Notes under the pieces: generated by a model
What the model saw: the letters and a program-made list of their open reading frames with translations, nothing else
Databases searched by the model: none
What the model was told of the DNA's origin: nothing
Source: Frankiales bacterium
GTDB lineage: Bacteria; Actinomycetota; Actinomycetes; Mycobacteriales; SCTD01
NCBI GenBank assembly: GCA_025465145.1
Contig: JAODNS010000021.1
Location: 1-7,783, forward strand
Direction of reading: 5' to 3'
DNA: 7,783 bases
Translations under genes and position numbers: made by a program
Shown: in pieces, positions 1 to 5,834 of the stretch
How the letters are laid out: every line of letters begins with the position of its first letter
Numbering within the stretch: position 1 is the stretch's first letter

Positions 1-257
1 TCCTCGTAGTGGTTGTGCTCGCACTGCTCGTCGAACGTCTGGCAGTCGAGCAGGTCGGTCAGCGGCGCCTTGGCCGTGACGTTGCTCGGTACGGACCAGG
101 TGCCGAGCTTGTCGCCGGTGAGGACGACCGAGTCGACGGCCCGGACCGCCGCGACGGTCGGGTCGGGCAGCGGGTTTGCCTGCGCCGGGAGCAGCGCGAG
201 GCCGGCCGGGAGCGCGACGGTGGCGGTGACGGCGAGGACGAGGGTGCGGCGCAGCAT
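1..257 (-). CDS. Exported protein of unknown function, N-terminal part (runs off left edge)
   Basis: The start codon is the ATG at 257-255, and about 85 codons are visible before the window ends. The first 27 residues form a classical Sec signal peptide: basic MLRR, a hydrophobic core rich in Ala, Leu and Val, and an Ala-Gln-Ala cleavage site followed by NPLPDP. The mature part begins with a short Asp/Val-rich segment and contains the two-cysteine stretch DCQTFDEQC, which could form a disulfide outside the cell. No lipobox is present. I do not recognise the family from this fragment. The upstream ribosome-binding site is weak. The gene is divergent from the Rieske gene, with about 100 bases between the two starts. 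Confidence 0.7.
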   Translation of the reverse strand, partial: MLRRTLVLAVTATVALPAGLALLPAQANPLPDPTVAAVRAVDSVVLTGDKLGTWSVPSNVTAKAPLTDLLDCQTFDEQCEHNHYE

Positions 258-358
258 GCGTGCTTGTTTCGCCGTCGTCGCCGCGGGTCCTGTTGTGACG
301 ATCTCCAGCGTGCAGGCGCCCGAGTGGTGACGAGAGCCGAAACGCGGTAGGCAGGGGC
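258..358. other. Divergent intergenic region between exported-protein gene and Rieske gene
   Basis: This gap of about 100 bases must hold the promoters for both flanking genes. On the plus strand a TAGGCA hexamer at 348-353 sits five bases before the Rieske ATG. That is the position expected of a -10 box for a leaderless transcript, but the last base does not match TAnnnT. I see no convincing -35 element, operator palindrome or RNA gene here. Confidence 0.3.
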
Positions 359-706
359 ATGACCTCGGTGCCGTCCTCGTCCGTCCCGCCCGGTTCCGTC
401 ACGCGCGCGGGGGAGTGGACCGTGGCCCGCCGCCGCGACGGCTCCGTCCGGGCCGTGTCGTCGCGGTGCCGGCACCAGCTCGCGGACCTGTCGAAGGGGT
501 CGCTGGACGCCTCGGGCTGTCTGGTCTGCCCGTGGCACGGCTCCCGGTACGACCTGGACAGCGGCGAGATGGTCGCGGGGCCGAAAGGGTTCCTGTTCTA
601 CGTCGGGAAGACGCCCGGGTACACGCAGATGATCAAGGCGTACGGCACGGTGCTCAAGCTCCGCCGGCGGGCGGTCCGCGAGGTGGGGGACGAGCTCGTT
701 CTGTGA
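359..706 (+). CDS. Small Rieske [2Fe-2S] protein
   Basis: This 115-residue soluble protein carries one Rieske iron-sulfur site. The two cluster-binding boxes are complete: Cys37-Arg-His39 and Cys57-Pro-Trp-His60-Gly, separated by 17 residues. Two Cys and two His therefore bind the 2Fe-2S cluster in the standard way. There is no signal peptide, membrane segment or catalytic oxygenase domain, so it is more like a stand-alone Rieske ferredoxin than a cytochrome bc1 subunit or a full dioxygenase. Such proteins pass electrons to a partner, which cannot be identified here. The ATG at 359 has an AGGGG run only one base upstream, too close for normal ribosome binding, so initiation may be leaderless. 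It ends 63 bases before pup and probably belongs to a separate transcript, because pup has its own -10 element. Confidence 0.85.
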   Translation: MTSVPSSSVPPGSVTRAGEWTVARRRDGSVRAVSSRCRHQLADLSKGSLDASGCLVCPWHGSRYDLDSGEMVAGPKGFLFYVGKTPGYTQMIKAYGTVLKLRRRAVREVGDELVL

Positions 707-729
707 TCTGTTCTGTCGGTACGCGGAGA

Positions 730-735
730 TAGGCT
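730..735 (+). promoter_or_regulatory. Candidate -10 element of the pup promoter
   Basis: TAGGCT at 730-735 fits the actinobacterial TAnnnT -10 consensus. It lies between the Rieske stop (706) and the pup start (770), which would give a leader of roughly 27 bases containing the AGGAG Shine-Dalgarno at 760-764. I see no good -35 hexamer at the usual spacing. Confidence 0.45.
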
Positions 736-769
736 CCGGCCAGGAAGATCTCGAACGGCAGGAGCGGTC

Positions 770-979
770 ATGGCGACCAAGGACAGCGGCGGGCAGGACC
801 GGGCCTCCCGGAAGAGCGACGAGGTCGAGGAGGTCGCGTCCGAGGAGGCGACCGACGTCCAGGAGCGGGTCGGGAAGCTGACCGACGACGTCGACGCGCT
901 GCTCGACGAGATCGACGACGTTCTGGAGCAAGACGCCGAGGCGTTCGTTCGCGGCTACGTACAAAAAGGGGGCGAATAG
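770..979 (+). CDS. pup: Prokaryotic ubiquitin-like protein Pup, with a Gly-Gly-Glu terminus
   Basis: Pup is the small, largely disordered tag that PafA attaches through its C-terminal glutamate to lysines of target proteins. The Mpa/ARC ATPase recognises tagged proteins and feeds them to the 20S proteasome. This copy has 69 residues, slightly longer than the roughly 64 of mycobacterial Pup. The N-terminal third is polar and charged. Residues about 17-54 are acidic and heptad-like, matching the helix that docks on the ATPase coiled coil. The tail FVRGYVQKGGE is the family signature. The last codon is GAA (Glu), so the Gln-to-Glu deamidation that Dop performs on GGQ-type Pups is not needed. The start is fixed by AGGAG at 760-764, five bases before the ATG. 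dop, often found just upstream of pup, is not here. Confidence 0.97.
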   Translation: MATKDSGGQDRASRKSDEVEEVASEEATDVQERVGKLTDDVDALLDEIDDVLEQDAEAFVRGYVQKGGE

Positions 980-984
980 GGCAC

Positions 985-1679
985 GTGAGCTCGAACAAAA
1001 CATGCCGTGATTGCGGGCTCGAGAAGCCCCTCGAGGGGTCTCGCCCGCGAAGAAGGCGCCGGACGGCCGGACCTACTACTGCCGCGCCTGCCTGCGCGTT
1101 CGGCACCAGCGGTACCGGGACGCGCGCAACGGCGGCGCGCCTGCGCGGCGTACTCCTGCCCGCGCCACGTCATCGGCGCACAAGTGGTGCCCGCGCTGCC
1201 AGACGGAGAAGCTGCGCACCGAGTCCGGGAGCAACCGCACCGGCAGCGACGGGTTGACCGGGTACTGCAGGCCGTGTCACAACCAGGCCGGCAAGGACAC
1301 GTACACCCGCTTGTACGGCTCGACGAGGAACTACCACCTCAAGCACCGCTACGGCATCACGGCTGCGCAGTACGACGAGATGCTCACTGCCCAGGGCGGC
1401 CTGTGCGCGCTGTGCGGCGAGCGGGACGCGCAGCACGTCGACCACGACCACCTGACCAGCGCGGTACGTGGCCTGTTGTGCTCGTGCTGCAACCAGGGGC
1501 TGGGCAACTTCCGCGACAGCACGCAGTTCCTGCGCACGGCCATCGGCTACCTCGAGACCACGACGTGGCAGAAGCGCCGGATCACGGCCGGCGTCTACCG
1601 CCTCGCGCCGCCCCGGCCGCGGCCACACGCGCTCGACACCGCGGAGCTCGAGGACCTCATCGCGTCCCGCCGGAGCTGA
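985..1679 (+). CDS. Recombination endonuclease VII family protein, with an apparent frameshift
   Basis: This is a zinc-binding HNH-type nuclease related to phage T4 endonuclease VII, which cuts branched DNA. Its natural start appears to be the GTG at 985, five bases after the pup stop, giving MSSNKTCRDCGLEKPLE with the first CxxC (Cys codons 1003 and 1012). That frame then degenerates into Arg-rich sequence. The rest of the family sequence continues in the -1 frame from about 1038: SPAKKAPDG, then YYCRACL (Cys codons 1080 and 1089). A second zinc knuckle follows (Cys at 1188, 1197, 1266 and 1275). The nuclease domain is next: CALC at 1404-1415, HVDHDH at 1434-1451, and CSCCN with GLGNFRD from 1479. 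All nuclease motifs look intact. The break lies at a GGGG run (1035-1038). It could be a one-base deletion, a sequencing error or slippage. If the frame is not restored, only a late TTG at 1011 could start the nuclease frame, and the first knuckle would be lost. Nuclease genes of this family next to pup are, as I recall, common in actinobacterial proteasome loci; their role there is unknown. Confidence 0.8.
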
Positions 1680-2114
1680 TCAGCCCGTCTTCGGGCACTT
1701 CGCGGCTTCGGCCACGACGGGGTCGTCCGCCGACGGCTTGGACGCGGCCGGCAGCGTCGTCAGGTCCTTCGCCGGCTTGTTGACCGACGCGAGGCCCGCG
1801 CCCTTGAGGTCCTGCGCCACCCACACGGCACCGTCCTGCACGGTCGCACCCGCCTTCGTGATGACGTCGGCGCCGATCACGTACAGCCCGTCCTGCTGCA
1901 CCGAGAACGGCCGGCGCAACGTGTTCGTCGGCTCCTTCATCTTCGCGATGATCATGAACGCGAGCGCGTCGGGCGGCGGGATGCAGCGCGGGCGGGTCGG
2001 CGAGCTGTCGCTGGTGACGGTGGGCTTGTCCTTGCTGCCGACATCGGCGCAACCGGTGAGCGCGCAGCAGGACAGGAGCAGGGCGGAGGTGGCACGGGCC
2101 AGACGGATGGTCAC
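1680..2114 (-). CDS. Small lipoprotein of unknown function
   Basis: This 144-residue protein starts at the GTG at 2114-2112. An AGGA Shine-Dalgarno (2125-2122) lies seven bases upstream, which decides the start. The N-terminus has Arg residues, a hydrophobic core and the lipobox Leu19-Thr20-Gly21-Cys22. It should therefore be lipid-modified at Cys22 and anchored on the outer face of the cytoplasmic membrane. A Ser/Thr/Pro/Asp linker follows, then a compact domain of about 95 residues with DALAFMIIAKM, a short beta-rich YVIGADVITKAG segment and AVWVAQDL, and a final Cys near the C-terminus. I do not recognise the family. Its stop (TGA on the minus strand, 1682-1680) directly abuts the endonuclease TGA (1677-1679), so the genes converge with no spacer. 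It is divergent from prcB and interrupts the pup-to-prcB stretch. Confidence 0.8.
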   Translation of the reverse strand: MTIRLARATSALLLSCCALTGCADVGSKDKPTVTSDSSPTRPRCIPPPDALAFMIIAKMKEPTNTLRRPFSVQQDGLYVIGADVITKAGATVQDGAVWVAQDLKGAGLASVNKPAKDLTTLPAASKPSADDPVVAEAAKCPKTG

Positions 2115-2153
2115 CCGGCCATCCTGCCAAAGCAGCGGGTGCGGCCCGCGAAC

Positions 2154-2159
2154 TAGGGT
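2154..2159 (+). promoter_or_regulatory. Candidate -10 element of the prcBA promoter
   Basis: TAGGGT at 2154-2159 matches TAnnnT and lies 39 bases before the prcB ATG. This leaves a leader of about 33 bases with GGAG at 2187-2190, eight bases before the start. No clear -35 hexamer is visible. Because the lipoprotein gene is transcribed the other way just upstream, prcB needs a promoter here and cannot be read through from pup. Confidence 0.4.
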
Positions 2160-2198
2160 GGCCGGACAGCGCGCGACGAGGCACCGGGAGAGCACCAC

Positions 2199-3023
2199 AT
2201 GGCAGAGAACGCGGGTGGGCACGGGCGTCTCCCGGCTCACTTCTCCGCGCCCGGCAGCGCCAGCTTCACCGACTTCCTCGGCGTCGCCGCACCGGATCTC
2301 CTCCCGTCGCGGCGGCGGGACCTGCCGGCCGGGATCGTCGACGCGCCGCACGGCACCACGATCGTCGCCGTGACGCATGCGGACGGCGTCGTGATGGCCG
2401 GCGACCGCCGGGCCACGATGGGCAACGTCATCGCTCAGCGCGACATCGAGAAGGTGTTCCCGGCCGACGAGTACTCCTGCGTCGGCATCGCCGGTACCGC
2501 GGGCCTCGCCATCGAGATGGTCCGGCTGTTCCAGGTCGAGCTCGAGCACTACGAGAAGCTCGAGGGCGCTGTCCTCAGTCTCGAGGGCAAGGCCAACCGG
2601 CTGTCCACGATGATCCGCGGCAACCTCGGCATGGCCATGCAGGGCCTCGCGGTCGTCCCGCTGTTCGCCGGCTACGACCTCGACATGGGCGCCGGCCGGA
2701 TCTTCTCGTACGACGTCACCGGCGGCCGGTACGAGGAGCACAGCTTCCACAGCGTCGGCAGCGGCAGCGTCTTCGCGCGCAGCGCCCTGAAGAAGCAGTT
2801 CCGCGACGACGTCGACGAGGCGCAGGCGGTCCGGCTCGCGGTCGACGCGCTGTACGACGCGGCCGACGACGACTCCGCCACCGGCGGCCCCGACCTGACC
2901 CGGCGCATCTTCCCGATCGTCATGACCGTGACCGCGGACGGCCTCCGCAAGCTGACCGACGACGAGGTCGGCGCCGTCGTCGACGCCGTCGTCGCCGAGC
3001 GCATGACGAACCCGGGAGGCTGA
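2199..3023 (+). CDS. prcB: 20S proteasome beta subunit PrcB (catalytic)
   Basis: PrcB forms the two inner heptameric rings of the 20S core and carries the peptidase active sites. The 274-residue precursor has a 52-residue propeptide ending in DAPHG. Self-cleavage before Thr53 frees the N-terminal nucleophile of mature TTIVAV. The catalytic set is complete: Thr53 (mature Thr1), Asp69 in AGDRR (mature Asp17) and Lys85 (mature Lys33). Other family hallmarks are IAGTAGLAIE, ELEHYEKLEG, RGNLGMAMQGL, VGSGS and YDAADDDSATGGPDL. The ATG at 2199 is preceded by GGAG at the right distance. The C-terminus ends in NPGG and holds the GGAGG ribosome-binding site for prcA in its last codons. The product acts in the cytoplasm with PrcA and an ATPase ring that is not encoded in this window. 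Confidence 0.98.
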   Translation: MAENAGGHGRLPAHFSAPGSASFTDFLGVAAPDLLPSRRRDLPAGIVDAPHGTTIVAVTHADGVVMAGDRRATMGNVIAQRDIEKVFPADEYSCVGIAGTAGLAIEMVRLFQVELEHYEKLEGAVLSLEGKANRLSTMIRGNLGMAMQGLAVVPLFAGYDLDMGAGRIFSYDVTGGRYEEHSFHSVGSGSVFARSALKKQFRDDVDEAQAVRLAVDALYDAADDDSATGGPDLTRRIFPIVMTVTADGLRKLTDDEVGAVVDAVVAERMTNPGG

Positions 3024-3027
3024 CGCC

Positions 3028-3732
3028 ATGAGCACGCCGTTCTACATGTCGCCCGAGCAGATCATGAAGGACAAGAGCGACTACGCCCGCAAGGGCATCG
3101 CCCGCGGCCGCTCTGTCCTCGCGCTCCAGTACGCCGACGGGATCCTGTTCGTCGGCGAGAACCCGTCCAACGCGCTGCACAAGATCAGCGAGATCTACGA
3201 CCGCATCGCGTTCGCCGCCGTCGGCAAGTACAACGAGTTCGAGACGCTCCGCCTCGCCGGCGTGCGCTACGCCGACCTGCGCGGCTACCAGTACGACCGG
3301 CGCGACGTCACCGGCCGGGGCCTCGCGAACGCCTACGCGCAGTCCCTCGGCGCCATCTTCACCGAGTCGAGCAAGCCGTACGAGGTGGAGCTGGTCGTCG
3401 CCGAGGTCGGCAGCACGCCGGCCGACGACCAGATGTACCGCCTGACCTACGACGGCTCCGTCGCCGACGAGCACGGCTTCGTCGTCATGGGCGGCAACAG
3501 CGACCCGATCGCGTCGTACGTACGGGAGCGACACGACGCCACCGCGCCGCTCGCGCAGGCGCTGCAGCTCGCGGTCGCCGCGCTCGTGCAGCCCGTCGCC
3601 GACGGGACCGAGGCGCGGACCATCGCCGGCACGGACCTCGAGGCCGCCGTGCTGGACCGGACCCGGCCGCGCCGGGCGTTCAAGCGGCTGCTCGACGCAC
3701 CGCTCGAGAAGCTGCTGGAGGCCAAGAAGTGA
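3028..3732 (+). CDS. prcA: 20S proteasome alpha subunit PrcA
   Basis: PrcA builds the outer heptameric rings that gate the proteolytic chamber and dock the ATPase. The 234-residue protein opens with MSTPFYMSPEQIMKDKSDYA, the family's gate segment and first helix. KGIARGRSVLALQYADG, ENPSNALHKISEIYDRI, FAAVGKYNEF and YDRRDVTGRGLANAYAQ follow. It lacks an N-terminal Thr nucleophile, as expected for an alpha subunit. The C-terminus (LLEAKK) is shorter than the extended acidic tail I recall for mycobacterial PrcA. GGAGG at 3015-3019, inside prcB, sets the ATG at 3028, leaving only four bases between the genes. The next gene overlaps the prcA stop by four bases, so prcB, prcA and the FKBP gene are probably translated from one mRNA. 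Confidence 0.98.
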   Translation: MSTPFYMSPEQIMKDKSDYARKGIARGRSVLALQYADGILFVGENPSNALHKISEIYDRIAFAAVGKYNEFETLRLAGVRYADLRGYQYDRRDVTGRGLANAYAQSLGAIFTESSKPYEVELVVAEVGSTPADDQMYRLTYDGSVADEHGFVVMGGNSDPIASYVRERHDATAPLAQALQLAVAALVQPVADGTEARTIAGTDLEAAVLDRTRPRRAFKRLLDAPLEKLLEAKK

Positions 3733-4280
3733 AGCGCGCCCTCGCCGTTGCCGCACTCGCCGTCGCCCTGACCGGCTGCGCCAGCGCGAACGACGACGAC
3801 CCGACGCTGTCCGCGCAGCCCGACGTCGCGCAGCCGTCGGCGGCTGCTCCCCGTGCGGCCGGCTGCGCAAGCGGTCCGCCGGCGGCGCAGACCGGCGCGG
3901 ACGCACAGGACCTGAGCAAGAAGCCGCAGATCGAGATCCCCGACTCGCCGCCGCCGTGCACCCTCGGCATCACCGAGGTCGTCGTCGGCAAGGGCGCCGA
4001 GGCGACACCCGGCAAGACCATCACCGTGAAGTACGTCGGCGTCACCTACGCGACGGGCAAGGAGTTCGACGCCTCGTGGGGCAGCGAGGACTTCACCTTC
4101 CCGCTCGGCGCCGGACGCGTCATCCAGGGCTGGGACCAGGGGTTCGCCGGCATGAAGGAGGGCGGCCGCAGGCAGCTCGTCATCCCGCCGGAGCTCGGCT
4201 ACGGCGACCGCGGCGCAGGTGCGGACATCCCGCCCGGCGCCACGCTGATCTTCGTGGTCGACCTCGTGAAGGTCAGCTGA
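3729..4280 (+). CDS. Lipoprotein FKBP-type peptidyl-prolyl cis-trans isomerase
   Basis: This 183-residue prolyl isomerase helps protein folding outside the cytoplasmic membrane. Its signal peptide ends in the lipobox Leu14-Thr15-Gly16-Cys17. A low-complexity Ala/Pro/Gln/Asp linker then runs to about residue 75. One FKBP domain fills residues about 80-183. The pocket residues line up with human FKBP12: Tyr102, Phe113, Asp114, Phe124, Val131, Ile132, Trp135, Tyr158 and Phe175, so it should be active. Cys46 and Cys77 in the linker could pair. The start is the GTG at 3729, overlapping the prcA stop as GTGA. GGAGG at 3717-3721 lies seven bases upstream and fixes this start. The tight coupling predicts co-expression with the proteasome core, even though this protein should act on the other side of the membrane. 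Confidence 0.95.
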   Translation: MKRALAVAALAVALTGCASANDDDPTLSAQPDVAQPSAAAPRAAGCASGPPAAQTGADAQDLSKKPQIEIPDSPPPCTLGITEVVVGKGAEATPGKTITVKYVGVTYATGKEFDASWGSEDFTFPLGAGRVIQGWDQGFAGMKEGGRRQLVIPPELGYGDRGAGADIPPGATLIFVVDLVKVS

Positions 4281-4288
4281 GCACCGGG

Positions 4289-4294
4289 TACACC
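4289..4294 (+). promoter_or_regulatory. Possible -10 element for a leaderless ChaB transcript
   Basis: TACACC at 4289-4294 is followed by six bases and then the ATG at 4301. This is the spacing expected if transcription starts at the start codon. No Shine-Dalgarno precedes the ATG, which favours leaderless initiation. However, the hexamer lacks the final T of TAnnnT, so this is weak. Confidence 0.25.
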
Positions 4295-4300
4295 CCCGGC

Positions 4301-4705
4301 ATGCCGAAGCTGACGAAGGACCAGACCGAAGAGCTGCCCGCGACGTTGAAGCGATCGTCGGCGAAGGCGCAGCGCACCTTCGCCGAGACGCACGACGCGG
4401 CGGTGGAGGAGTACGGCGAGGGGGAGCGGGCGCACCGCACCGCGTTCGCCTCGCTCAAGCGCGGCTTCGAGAAGGTCGGCGACCACTGGGAGCCCAAGGC
4501 CGAGCACGGTCCCAGCGACGAGTCCGCGGCTACGCCGGGGCGGAGGGGACGCACGGCCGGCGGCGTCGATGCCAACGCGAGCAAGGCGCACCTGTACGAG
4601 CTCGCCCAGCGCCTCGGCGTCGAGGGCCGGTCGAAGATGAGCAAGGACGAGCTGGTCGAGGCGCTGCAGAAGGCGAACGCGAAGGCGACCCGCGCTAGCC
4701 GATGA
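4301..4705 (+). CDS. ChaB-domain protein with C-terminal Rho-N-like domain
   Basis: This 134-residue cytoplasmic protein starts at the ATG at 4301, 20 bases after the FKBP stop. Residues about 1-68 are a ChaB domain: LPATLKRSSAKAQRTFAETH, then the charged EEYGEGERAHRTAFASLKRG and WEPK. ChaB proteins are small and charged. The family is named after an E. coli protein linked to cation transport regulation, but its biochemical role is poorly known. A flexible Gly/Arg/Ser linker leads to residues about 90-128 (ASKAHLYELAQRLGVEGRS, then MSKDELVEALQKAN). This resembles the short helix-extended-loop-helix fold at the N-terminus of Rho terminator or SAP domains, often nucleic-acid binding. The combination suggests a small nucleic-acid- or nucleoid-associated protein, by inference only. 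Its 3' end overlaps the convergent racemase gene by 11 bases (4695-4705). Confidence 0.85.
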   Translation: MPKLTKDQTEELPATLKRSSAKAQRTFAETHDAAVEEYGEGERAHRTAFASLKRGFEKVGDHWEPKAEHGPSDESAATPGRRGRTAGGVDANASKAHLYELAQRLGVEGRSKMSKDELVEALQKANAKATRASR

Positions 4706-5810
4706 CGCCGTGGGCCGCGAGCCGGTCGAGGTCGTCGATGCCCCACGCCGCGAGCGCAGCCCGTGTGTCCGGCTCCGGCGTCGCCGGCACCTCGGCAGGG
4801 GTACGGGAGAACCGCGGCGCCGGCGCCGGCTGCACCACCCCGTCGACCTCGACCGCCGTGCCGCGCGCGGCCAGGTGCGGGTGCCCGGCCGCCTCGCCCA
4901 GCCGCAGCACCGGTGTGACGCAGGCCGGCCGGCCCTCGAAGACCTCCGCCCACGCGTCCCGCGTCCTCGTCGCGAACATCGCCGTCAGTCGCTCGCGCAG
5001 CTCCGGCCACCGGGCCACGTCACCCTGGCCCGGCGCGTCCTCCAGTCCGAGCACCTCCACGACCTCCGCCCAGAACTGCGGCTCGAGCGCTCCCACTGCC
5101 ACGTACTCGCCGTCCGCGCAGGCGTACGTGTCGTAGAACGGCGCGCCGCCGTCGAGCAGGTTCGTGCCGCGCTCCTCCGAGAACCCGCCACCTGCGTGCA
5201 TCGCGTAGAACATCGTCATCAGCGACGTCACGCCGTCCACCATCGCCGCGTCGACGACCTGGCCGCGGCCGCTGACTCCGCGCTCCACCAGCGCGGCGAG
5301 GATGCCGGTCACGCAGAACAGCGAGCCGCCGCCGAAGTCGGCCACGAGGTTCAGCGGTGGGACAGGCTTCCGGCCGCGCTCGCCGATCGCGGCCAGCGCG
5401 CCGGTCAGCCCGGCGTAGTTGATGTCGTGCCCGACGTATGACGCCCACGGACCGTCCTGGCCCCAGCCGGTCATCCGCGCGTAGACCAGCCGTGGGTTCC
5501 GCTCCAGGCACACCTCCGGTCCGACACCCAGCCGCTCCGCCACCCCCGGCCGGTTCCCCTCCACGAGCACGTCCGCCTGCTCGACCAGCCGCAGGACCAG
5601 CTCTGCGGCTGCCGGGTTCTTGAGGTCGACGGCGGCGGTGGACCTGCCGCGGGCCAGCAGGTCCGGCCCGGTCAGGCGCAGCACCGCGCCGCCCGGCCGG
5701 TCGATCCGCAGCACGTCGGCCCCCAGGTCGGCGAGCAGCATGCAGGCGTACGGACCGGGCCCGATGCCGGCCAGCTCGACGACGCGCACTCCAGTGAGAG
5801 GTCCAGGCAT
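4695..5810 (-). CDS. mcr: Alpha-methylacyl-CoA racemase (CaiB/BaiF CoA-transferase superfamily)
   Basis: This enzyme interconverts (2R)- and (2S)-methyl-branched acyl-CoA esters, as needed for beta-oxidation of branched fatty acids and sterol side chains. The 371-residue protein starts at the ATG at 5810, giving MPGPLTGVRVVELAGIGPGP, the family's nucleotide-binding start. Compared with Mycobacterium tuberculosis MCR as I remember it, all catalytic residues are present two positions further on: His128 (GHDINY), Asp158 (LVADFGGGS) and Glu243 (VGALEPQF). These correspond to MCR His126, Asp156 and Glu241. Other shared blocks are ARMTGWGQDGP, QVVDAAMVDG and ACVTPVL. This pattern favours a racemase over a CoA-transferase, whose nucleophile is an Asp in a different context. 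An open frame extends upstream past 5810, but the family start and a leaderless promoter both point to this ATG. It is divergent from the dioxygenase and convergent with the ChaB gene. Confidence 0.93.
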   Translation of the reverse strand: MPGPLTGVRVVELAGIGPGPYACMLLADLGADVLRIDRPGGAVLRLTGPDLLARGRSTAAVDLKNPAAAELVLRLVEQADVLVEGNRPGVAERLGVGPEVCLERNPRLVYARMTGWGQDGPWASYVGHDINYAGLTGALAAIGERGRKPVPPLNLVADFGGGSLFCVTGILAALVERGVSGRGQVVDAAMVDGVTSLMTMFYAMHAGGGFSEERGTNLLDGGAPFYDTYACADGEYVAVGALEPQFWAEVVEVLGLEDAPGQGDVARWPELRERLTAMFATRTRDAWAEVFEGRPACVTPVLRLGEAAGHPHLAARGTAVEVDGVVQPAPAPRFSRTPAEVPATPEPDTRAALAAWGIDDLDRLAAHGVIG

Positions 5811-5817
5811 GGCGGCG

Positions 5818-5823
5818 AGGCTA
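5818..5823 (-). promoter_or_regulatory. Candidate -10 element of the racemase gene (leaderless)
   Basis: Read on the minus strand, 5823-5818 is TAGCCT, a TAnnnT match. Seven bases follow and then the ATG at 5810. The seven bases (CGCCGCC) contain no Shine-Dalgarno, so the transcript most likely begins at the start codon. The hexamer shares bases 5822-5823 with the divergent -10 of the dioxygenase gene. Confidence 0.55.
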
Positions 5824-5827
5824 ACGT
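5822..5827 (+). promoter_or_regulatory. Candidate -10 element of the tryptophan dioxygenase gene (leaderless)
   Basis: TAACGT at 5822-5827 matches TAnnnT and is followed by seven bases (CCGGCTC, no Shine-Dalgarno), then the ATG at 5835. The geometry mirrors that on the opposite strand. A -35 element would have to lie inside the racemase coding sequence. I see no strong TTGAC-like hexamer there. Confidence 0.55.
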
Positions 5828-5834
5828 CCGGCTC

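Noticed and set aside
59..1003. Minus-strand frame of 314 codons across the Rieske and pup genes
   Set aside because: It runs antisense to two recognised genes. The exported protein on that strand is in a different frame and starts at 257.
1680..3035. Long minus-strand open frame spanning the lipoprotein gene and prcB
   Set aside because: Only the 1680-2114 part has a start, Shine-Dalgarno and lipobox. The rest is the antisense shadow of prcB, whose family motifs are unmistakable on the plus strand.
2920..3906. Long minus-strand frame opposite prcA
   Set aside because: It is low-complexity, Arg/Gly/Val-rich sequence typical of antisense reading in high-GC DNA, and prcA on the other strand is certain.
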